A stretch of 38,344 nt of DNA from Modestobacter sp. VKM Ac-2984. GTDB taxonomy: Bacteria > Actinomycetota > Actinomycetes > Mycobacteriales > Geodermatophilaceae. Positions 32,397 to 38,344 of the stretch are shown here, one piece after another. The stretch covers positions 44,210-82,553 of the forward strand of contig NZ_JAPVBJ010000005.1 in assembly GCF_026967985.1 (NCBI RefSeq). The letters are read 5' to 3'. The position numbers were made by a program, and so were the translations under genes. Each line of letters begins with the position of its first letter. Position 1 is the stretch's first letter. The notes under the pieces were generated by a model that saw only the letters and a program-made list of their open reading frames with translations, did no database searches and was not told the origin of the DNA.

Positions 32397-32510
32397 GTGC
32401 CCATCCTGGCGCTGTTGCAGACTGGGACGACGACAGGGTGTCCCGACCGGGCCGCCTCAGCAGCCACGGCAGGCCACAGCGGCCCCAGGTGCCCGAGCGG
32501 GAGGAGCTCC

Positions 32511-33905
32511 GTGCCCGCTCGCCGCCACCCGCGCCAGCCCACGCCGTGGCGGGCCGGCGCCGCGCCCGAGCCGGCCGCGCCGGTGCTGCCCCGCCGGGTG
32601 GCGACCCTGTCGGTGCACACCAGCCCGCTGGAGCAGCCGGGCGCCGGTGACGCCGGGGGCATGAACGTCTACGTGGTCGAGGTCTCCCGTCGGCTGGCCG
32701 CCCGGGGGATCGCCGTCGACGTGTTCACCCGGGCGACCTCCAGCGAGCAACCACCCGTGGTCGAGATGAGCCCGGGCGTGACCGTGCGGCACGTGAGCGC
32801 CGGACCGTTCGAGGGCCTGGGCAAGCAGGAGCTGCCCGCCCAGATGTGCGCCTTCACCGCCGCCGTGCTGCGCGAGGAGGCCCAGCACGAGCCGGGGCAC
32901 TTCGACGTCGTCCACTCCCACTACTGGCTCTCCGGCCAGGTCGGCTGGCTGGCCCGCGACCGCTGGGGCGTGCCGCTGGTGCACTCGGCGCACACCCTGG
33001 CGAAGGTGAAGAACGCGGCGCTGGCCGAGGGCGACGAGCCCGAGCCGCGCACCCGGGTGATCGGTGAGCAGCAGGTCGTCGCCGAGGCCGACCGGCTGGT
33101 GGCCAACACCGCCGAGGAGGCCCGGCAGCTGGTCGACTTCTACGACGCCGACCCCCGCCGCACCCTGGTGATCCCGCCAGGCGTGGACCTGGAGTGCTTC
33201 CGGCCCGGCGACCGCCAGGCCGCCCGGGCGCGGGTCGGGGTGGCCCCCGATGCCGTCGTCCTGCTGTTCGTCGGCCGCATCCAGCCGCTCAAGGCCCCGG
33301 AGATGCTGCTGCACGCCGCGGCCCGGATGCTGGCTGCCGACCCGGCCCTGCGGGACCGGCTGGAGGTGCTGGTCGTCGGCGCGCCCAGCGGGTCCGGGCT
33401 GGCCGAACCGCGACGGCTGCAGGAGCTGGCCGTCTCCCTCGGGGTCGCCGACGTGGTCCGCTTCCTGCCGCCGCAGGCCCCCGCGCAGCTCGCCGACCAC
33501 TACCGGGCCGCCGACGTCGCCGTCGTCCCCAGCCACAACGAGTCCTTCGGCCTGGTCGCGCTGGAGGCGCAGGCCTGCGGCACGCCGGTGGTCGCCGCCG
33601 CGGTCGGCGGGCTGCCCACCGCCGTGGACGACGGGGTCTCCGGGCTGCTGGTCGCCGGGCGCGACCCGGAGGACTACGCCGGCGCCGTCCGCCGGGTGCT
33701 GGCCCGCCGGGAGCTGCTGTCCGCCGGTGCCCGCCGGCACGCCGCCGCGTTCAGCTGGGACCGCACCACCGACTCCCTCGTCGAGGCCTACGCCGCGGCG
33801 ATGACCGAGATGGGCCGGCGCCGGGTGCGCCCCGCCCACCGGGCCGCCGAGGCCGTGCGGGTGCTGACCGGGGGGAGCAGCCTGGGCGGTCGGGCCCGGC
33901 GATGA
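32511..33905 (+). CDS. mshA: D-inositol-3-phosphate glycosyltransferase MshA
   Basis: MshA joins UDP-GlcNAc to 1-L-myo-inositol-1-phosphate, the first committed step of mycothiol synthesis. The 464-residue GT4 enzyme has [20 protein letters not shown] (substrate loop), [45 protein letters not shown] and the C-terminal [20 protein letters not shown] with the E-x7-E pattern. The GTG at 32511 is chosen because GGAGG lies six bases upstream. The frame upstream to 31491 is antisense to the SDR gene and is not used. Its stop overlaps the YbjN-like gene by 4 nt. Confidence 0.95.
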   Translation: MPARRHPRQPTPWRAGAAPEPAAPVLPRRVATLSVHTSPLEQPGAGDAGGMNVYVVEVSRRLAARGIAVDVFTRATSSEQPPVVEMSPGVTVRHVSAGPFEGLGKQELPAQMCAFTAAVLREEAQHEPGHFDVVHSHYWLSGQVGWLARDRWGVPLVHSAHTLAKVKNAALAEGDEPEPRTRVIGEQQVVAEADRLVANTAEEARQLVDFYDADPRRTLVIPPGVDLECFRPGDRQAARARVGVAPDAVVLLFVGRIQPLKAPEMLLHAAARMLAADPALRDRLEVLVVGAPSGSGLAEPRRLQELAVSLGVADVVRFLPPQAPAQLADHYRAADVAVVPSHNESFGLVALEAQACGTPVVAAAVGGLPTAVDDGVSGLLVAGRDPEDYAGAVRRVLARRELLSAGARRHAAAFSWDRTTDSLVEAYAAAMTEMGRRRVRPAHRAAEAVRVLTGGSSLGGRARR

Positions 33906-34417
33906 GCGAACGCAGCCTCCCCGAGCTCGACGCGGTCGTCGAGGAGACGCTGCGCGCCGCCGAGCTGGAGCACGAGCACCCGGGTGTGGGCCGCTTCGTC
34001 GTCACGCTGCCCGGCACGAAGAAGCTCAAGACCGTGGTCGGGCTGACCATCGGGGCGCACGCCCTGACCGTCGAGGCCTTCGTCTGCCGGCAGCCCGACG
34101 AGAACCGCGAGCAGCTGTGGGCCTGGCTGCTGCAGCACAACGCGCGCAGCTACGGGGTCAGCTGGTCGATCGACGGCGTCGGTGACGTCTACCTGACCGG
34201 CCGGCTGCCGCACGCGGTGATCACCCCGGAGGAGATCGACCGGCTGCTCGGCTCGGTGCTCACCTACGCCGACGACCACTTCAACACCTTGCTGGAGATC
34301 GGCTTCGGCACCTCGATCCGCCGCGAGTGGGACTGGCGGGTCAAGCGCGGGGAGTCGCTGCGCAACCTGGAGGCCTTCGCCGCGTTCGCCGACCCCGCCC
34401 ACCGGCCCCAGGAGTGA
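33902..34417 (+). CDS. YbjN-domain protein (Rv0487-like)
   Basis: The 171-residue protein contains a YbjN domain ([20 protein letters not shown], then [20 protein letters not shown] and [20 protein letters not shown]). YbjN-like proteins resemble type III secretion chaperones and may stabilise partners; the function is unknown. The ATG overlaps the mshA stop (ATGA), as in Mycobacterium where Rv0487 follows mshA. No membrane segment. Confidence 0.9.
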   Translation: MSERSLPELDAVVEETLRAAELEHEHPGVGRFVVTLPGTKKLKTVVGLTIGAHALTVEAFVCRQPDENREQLWAWLLQHNARSYGVSWSIDGVGDVYLTGRLPHAVITPEEIDRLLGSVLTYADDHFNTLLEIGFGTSIRREWDWRVKRGESLRNLEAFAAFADPAHRPQE

Positions 34418-34427
34418 GCAGGGCGGC

Positions 34428-35987
34428 GTGAGCACCACGCGGCGGCCGCTGCCGGAGACGACCGAGCAGCCGGAGGGCTACGAGCGCCGCTGGTGGGTGC
34501 TCGGCACGATGATCGTCTGCCTGCTCATGGTGATCATGGGCAACACGATCCTGAACGTCGCGCTGCCCACCCTGCAGCGGGAGCTGGACGCCACCCAGGG
34601 TGAGCTGCAGTGGGCCATCGACTCCTACATCCTGGTGTTCGCCGGGCTGCTGTTCAGCTGGGGCGTCATCGGTGACCGGATCGGCCGGCGCAAGGTGCTG
34701 CTGGCCGGGCTGACGATCTTCGCGCTCGGCTCGGTGCTGGCCGCCTCCAGCGACTCGGCGCTCGAGCTGATCGGCTGGCGGGCGCTGATGGGCGTCGGGG
34801 GCGCGGCGATCCAGCCGGCCACCCTCGCCGTGATCACCAACGTCTTCCCCGCCGGTGAGCGGGGCCGGGCGATCGGGCTGTGGGCGGGGGCCTCCGGGCT
34901 CGCCGTCGCCGGTGGGCCGCTGGCCGGTGGGCTGGTGCTGGAGCACTTCTGGTGGGGCGCGGTCTTCCTGCTCGGCGTCCCGGTGGCCGCTCTCGGCGCG
35001 GTCGGAGTGCTGACCGTCGTCCCCGAGTCCAGGGACCCCGACCCGGGCCGGCTCGACGTCCCCGGGGTGCTGCTGTCCATCGCCGCGCTGGTCGGGGTGG
35101 TCTACGGCATCATCCGCGGCGGCAGCGAGGGCTGGGGCGAGCTGCAGACCTGGGGACCGCTGGCCGCCGGCGTCGTCCTGCTCGTCGTCTTCATCTGGTG
35201 GCAGCGGCGCACCGCGCACCCGGCGCTGGACGTCTCGCTGTTCCGCAACCCCGCGTTCTCCGCGGCGGCGGGGGCGCTGGCGCTCAACTTCTTCGCCCTC
35301 CAGGGGGCGACGTTCTACCTCGTCTACTACCTCCAGGGCGTGCGCGGGTACTCGCCGCTGGAGAGCGGGGCCGCACTGGTGCCGGTCGCCCTGGGCATCG
35401 CGCTGACCGCGCCGCGCACGTCGGGGCTGGCCCAGCGGTTCGGCGCCAAGGCCGTCTGTGCCACCGGCTTCACCCTGATCGCGCTCTCCTTCGCCGGCAT
35501 CCAGCTGCTGGACGCCGACGCCCCGGTCTGGCTGGTGCTCGCCGACCTGGCGCTGCAGGGCATCGGGATGGGCGCGGTGATGGCCCCGGCGACGGAGTCG
35601 ATCATGTCCGTCGTCCCGCGGGAGAAGGCCGGTGCCGGGGCCGCGGTGAACAACGCGGTGCGCCAGGTCGGCGGCGCACTGGGCGTGGCGATCCTCGGCT
35701 CCGTGCTGGCCACCTCCTACGCCAACCGGCTCGGGGACGACGTCCAGGCCCTGCCCGCCGGGGCACGGGACCAGGCCGGTGAGTCGATCGTGGCGACGCT
35801 GTCCGCCGTGGCGGACGCCGAGGCGGCCGGTGGGGAGACCGCGGCAGCAGCCGCGGCCGTCGTGGACCCGGCCCGGGAGGCGTTCGTGGGTGCCATGCAC
35901 CTGACCGCCGTCGGCACCGCGGCCGCCGCGGTGATCGCCGCGGTCGTCGTCCTGCTGTGGCTCCCCGGCCGTCGCCCGGCCGGCTGA
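34428..35987 (+). CDS. MFS exporter, DHA2 (14-helix) type
   Basis: The 519-residue protein has the DHA2 pattern: LNVALPTLQRELDATQGELQ, the loop GVIGDRIGRRKVLLAGL (motif A) and about fourteen membrane segments. Such proteins export drugs or metabolites in exchange for H+. The substrate is not predicted. The GTG start at 34428 is ten nt after the YbjN-like stop with GCAGGG upstream, so it is likely co-transcribed with mshA. No regulator is adjacent. Confidence 0.92.
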   Translation: MSTTRRPLPETTEQPEGYERRWWVLGTMIVCLLMVIMGNTILNVALPTLQRELDATQGELQWAIDSYILVFAGLLFSWGVIGDRIGRRKVLLAGLTIFALGSVLAASSDSALELIGWRALMGVGGAAIQPATLAVITNVFPAGERGRAIGLWAGASGLAVAGGPLAGGLVLEHFWWGAVFLLGVPVAALGAVGVLTVVPESRDPDPGRLDVPGVLLSIAALVGVVYGIIRGGSEGWGELQTWGPLAAGVVLLVVFIWWQRRTAHPALDVSLFRNPAFSAAAGALALNFFALQGATFYLVYYLQGVRGYSPLESGAALVPVALGIALTAPRTSGLAQRFGAKAVCATGFTLIALSFAGIQLLDADAPVWLVLADLALQGIGMGAVMAPATESIMSVVPREKAGAGAAVNNAVRQVGGALGVAILGSVLATSYANRLGDDVQALPAGARDQAGESIVATLSAVADAEAAGGETAAAAAAVVDPAREAFVGAMHLTAVGTAAAAVIAAVVVLLWLPGRRPAG

Positions 35988-36007
35988 GCCCCTCCTCCTC
36001 GCGCGAC

Positions 36008-36041
36008 CGGGTGTCACCCGCCCGGGCACGGCCGGCTGCCC
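36008..36041 (+). terminator. Hairpin pair after the MFS gene
   Basis: CGGGTG-T-CACCCG (36008-36020) is followed by GGGCA/TGCCC (36024-36028 with 36037-36041), 21-54 nt after the MFS stop. Beyond this, TTGACC occurs twice (36120 and 36136) as possible -35 elements for the next gene. Confidence 0.5.
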
Positions 36042-36196
36042 GTATCCGACACGCTCCGTCGAGGAGTGACCTCTCCCACGCCTGGTCGGGTGACCCTCGA
36101 CCGGACTGAGCGGTACCCGTTGACCACGGAGCGTGTTGACCGCCAGGGTCAGGGGCGAACGGCTGCGATCCCCGCGCCGCACTGCGAGGAGCTGCC

Positions 36197-37444
36197 GTGT
36201 TCGACGCTGCCCGGTCCGTCCCCACCCGCCGCGACCCCTTCGCCCCGCTGCTGGAGAGCACCCGCGCGGAGATGATGCGGCGGCACGTCCGGGAGGGGAT
36301 GGCCACGCACTCGGTGCCCACCGCCGGGGCACCCCAGCCGCTCACCGTCTTCGACGACGGCCGGACCCGGATCAACCTGGGCACCAACAACTACCTCGGC
36401 CTGGCCGGCGACCCGCAGGTGGTCGAGGCCGCGGTCGACGCGCTGCGGCAGTACGGCACCAGCGCGGCCGGGAGCCGCATCCTCAACGGCACCACCCGGC
36501 TGCACCTGACCCTGGAGCGGGAGCTCGCCGAGCACCACGGCACCGAGGACGCGGTGCTGACCTCCGCCGGGGTCAACGCCAACGCCGCCATCCTGTCCAC
36601 CATCGGTGCTCCCGGCGACGTGCTGCTCGTCGACGCGCACGCCCACGCCAGCCTGCACGCCGCCGCGGCGGCCAGCCGGGGCACCGTGCTGCGGTTCACG
36701 CACAACTCGGTGGCGTCGCTGGAGCGGCGGCTGGGGCGCCTGGACCCCGAGGCCGGGGCCGTCGTGGTCGTCGACGGCGTCTACTCGATGAGCGGGGAGT
36801 CGGCGCCGTTGGCGGCGATCGCCGGGCTCTGCGGGCGGTTCTCCGCCCGGCTGGTGGTCGACGAGGCACACGGCCTCGGTGTGCTCGGGGCGAACGGCAG
36901 GGGCGCCGCCGAGGCCGCCGGCGTCCTGGACCGGGTCGACGCGGTCACCGTGGCGTTCAGCAAGTCGCTGGCCAGCGTCGGCGGTGCGGTGCTGACCTCC
37001 CGCGCGGTGGCCGACGGCATCCGGGCCTCGGCGATGCCCTACATCTTCAGCGCCGCGAACGCCCCGACGGCGGTCGCCGCAGCGCTCGCCGCACTCCGGG
37101 TGCTGCGCCGGGAGCCGGAGCGGATGCAGCGCCTGCGGGACAACAGCGACCTGCTGCGCCGCGTGCTCACCGAGCACGGCGCACCGCCGCTGCCCGGGAA
37201 GGGCGCCGTCATCGCCGTCCGCACCGGGGAGGACGAGGCGACCCGCCGCGCGTGGGCCGCGGCCCACGAGGCCGGGGTCTACACCAACGCGGTCAGCTAC
37301 CCGGCCGTCCCGCGCGGGCAGGGCGTGCTGCGCATGGCGGTCATGGCCACGCACACCGAGGAGCAGCTGTACCGGGCCGGGGAGCTGGTGGCCGCCGCCG
37401 TCCGCGGGGTGCGCACCCCGGAGCTGGCCGGCGCGATGGCCTGA
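36197..37444 (+). CDS. Alpha-oxoamine synthase-family PLP enzyme
   Basis: The 415-residue protein belongs to the family of 8-amino-7-oxononanoate synthase, KBL and serine palmitoyltransferase. It has [40 protein letters not shown], the His-rich [27 protein letters not shown] and the PLP Lys256 in [14 protein letters not shown]. These enzymes join an amino acid to an acyl-CoA. An N-terminal extension of about 50 residues and no other biotin gene nearby make biotin synthesis less likely; serine palmitoylation or a special lipid is possible. The GTG at 36197 follows GAGGAG with six bases. Confidence 0.85.
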   Translation: MFDAARSVPTRRDPFAPLLESTRAEMMRRHVREGMATHSVPTAGAPQPLTVFDDGRTRINLGTNNYLGLAGDPQVVEAAVDALRQYGTSAAGSRILNGTTRLHLTLERELAEHHGTEDAVLTSAGVNANAAILSTIGAPGDVLLVDAHAHASLHAAAAASRGTVLRFTHNSVASLERRLGRLDPEAGAVVVVDGVYSMSGESAPLAAIAGLCGRFSARLVVDEAHGLGVLGANGRGAAEAAGVLDRVDAVTVAFSKSLASVGGAVLTSRAVADGIRASAMPYIFSAANAPTAVAAALAALRVLRREPERMQRLRDNSDLLRRVLTEHGAPPLPGKGAVIAVRTGEDEATRRAWAAAHEAGVYTNAVSYPAVPRGQGVLRMAVMATHTEEQLYRAGELVAAAVRGVRTPELAGAMA

Positions 37445-37496
37445 GGTCGCCGGGCTGCCGTGCACGGGCCGGATGGGAGTCGGGCAGGATGACCGC

Positions 37497-38261
37497 GTGA
37501 GCGACACGACGAGCACCGGGACCCTCATCCTGCTCCGCCACGGCGAGAGCGAGTGGAACAAGGCCAACCTGTTCACCGGCTGGGTGGACGTCGAGCTGTC
37601 GGAGAAGGGGCGCGCCGAGGCCGCCCGTGGTGGCGAGCTGCTCGCCGAGCACGGCGTGCTCCCCGACGTCCTGCACACCTCGCTGCTCAAGCGGGCCATC
37701 ACCACCGCCGAGCTGACCCTGGCCGCTGCCGACCGGCAGTGGATCCCGGTCCGCCGCTCCTGGCGGCTCAACGAGCGCCACTACGGGGCGCTGCAGGGCA
37801 AGGACAAGGCCGCCACGCTCGCCGAGTACGGCGAGGAGCAGTTCATGACCTGGCGACGCAGCTACGCCACCCCGCCGCCGCCGATCGAGGCCGGCAGCCA
37901 GTACAGCCAGGACGGCGACCCGCGGTACTCGTTCCTGCCCCCGGAGGCCCGCCCGGCCACCGAGTGCCTGGCCGACGTGGTCGTCCGGATGCTCCCGTAC
38001 TGGTACGACGCGATCGTGCCGGACCTGCGCAGCGGCCAGACCGTGCTGGTGGCCGCACACGGCAACAGCCTGCGGGCGCTGGTGAAGCACCTGGACAACA
38101 TGGGCGAGGACGAGGTCGTCGGGCTGAACATCCCCACCGGCGTCCCGCTGCGCTACGACCTGGACGCCGATCTGCGGCCGATCACGACCGGCGGGCAGTA
38201 CCTCGACCCCGACGCCGCTGCCGCTGCGATCGAGGCGGTCAAGAACCAGGGCAAGAAGTAG
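37497..38261 (+). CDS. gpmA: 2,3-bisphosphoglycerate-dependent phosphoglycerate mutase
   Basis: The 254-residue glycolytic enzyme interconverts 3- and 2-phosphoglycerate. It has the phosphohistidine motif [10 protein letters not shown] (His15), the specificity loop [19 protein letters not shown] with its Glu, and the second His in [15 protein letters not shown]. The length is that of GpmA. The GTG at 37497 gives [17 protein letters not shown] sits six bases upstream and may be a ribosome site or a degenerate -10. In M. tuberculosis gpm1 lies between mshA and senX3-regX3, so those genes may come next. Confidence 0.96.
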   Translation: MSDTTSTGTLILLRHGESEWNKANLFTGWVDVELSEKGRAEAARGGELLAEHGVLPDVLHTSLLKRAITTAELTLAAADRQWIPVRRSWRLNERHYGALQGKDKAATLAEYGEEQFMTWRRSYATPPPPIEAGSQYSQDGDPRYSFLPPEARPATECLADVVVRMLPYWYDAIVPDLRSGQTVLVAAHGNSLRALVKHLDNMGEDEVVGLNIPTGVPLRYDLDADLRPITTGGQYLDPDAAAAAIEAVKNQGKK

Positions 38262-38273
38262 CGGACGAGAGAC

Positions 38274-38298
38274 GGGGCCCGGGCGCTGTGGAGGCCCC
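38274..38298 (+). terminator. Hairpin after gpmA
   Basis: GGGGCC (38274-38279) pairs with GGCCCC (38293-38298) 12 nt after the gpmA stop. The last bases of the window hold no gene that I can see. Confidence 0.45.
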
Positions 38299-38344
38299 CG
38301 CCGAGACGAGCGCGTCGGCCGGGCCGGCAGATCCGCTCACGAAG

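Noticed and set aside
31491..32510. Extension of MshA by 340 residues at its N-terminus
   Set aside because: It runs antisense to the SDR gene, has shadow-like composition, and the GTG at 32511 has GGAGG six bases upstream.

Overview
The window is very GC-rich chromosomal DNA with dense coding, frequent GTG/TTG starts and many 1-4 nt gene overlaps. It carries mycothiol genes (mshA, mshD), a GlnR-type orphan regulator, a mycothiol-dependent isomerase-like gene and an RsiG-type anti-sigma factor. Together these indicate an actinobacterium. A Geodermatophilaceae-like organism (Blastococcus/Modestobacter/Geodermatophilus) is my guess from overall character, not a proven assignment. I see no rRNA, tRNA, CRISPR, prophage or insertion sequence.

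Layout. (1) 1-441: the edge-truncated minus-strand gene for a protein built of 14-residue repeats. (2) 641-2950: a divergent LCP/LytR_C envelope protein. (3) 2978-8986, minus: glnR-mshD, then pstS-pstC-pstA-pstB behind a PHO box; phoU is absent. (4) 9169-12487: a membrane protein, an LmeA-like protein, a thioredoxin, then a sulfurtransferase and DUF1416 pair preceded by a leaderless cysteine-containing leader peptide. (5) 12651-14449: a TetR regulator divergent from an epimerase, with an operator between them. (6) 14504-16889: a coupled trio of small membrane protein, nitrobindin-fold protein and DUF885 peptidase. (7) 16949-20324, minus: a conserved hypothetical, nhaA and pabC. (8) 20365-24338: five coupled genes, fur, ygfZ, a DUF849 enzyme, rsiG and asparaginase. 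(9) 24395-28943: an XRE regulator, hbhA-like gene, DUF2516, PspC protein, two methyltransferase-like genes and a maleylpyruvate isomerase-like gene. (10) 28984-38261: murB, a small unknown, a GNAT, a duplication scar, an SDR, mshA, a YbjN-like gene, an MFS exporter, an alpha-oxoamine synthase-like enzyme and gpmA.

From memory of gene order, the left part resembles the M. tuberculosis Rv0811c-Rv0822c neighbourhood and the right part the Rv0474-Rv0489 neighbourhood, two blocks that lie apart in that genome. If the second block continues as in Mycobacterium, senX3-regX3 would lie just beyond the right edge, which would link to the PHO box here.

The observations most worth a second look are the RsiG protein with two exact c-di-GMP-binding motifs inside a Fur/YgfZ operon, the cysteine leader peptide, the novel joint of a tandem duplication between murB and the SDR gene, a perfect 25-bp hairpin, a recurrent leaderless promoter layout, and an EF-hand-like loop in the NhaA tail.
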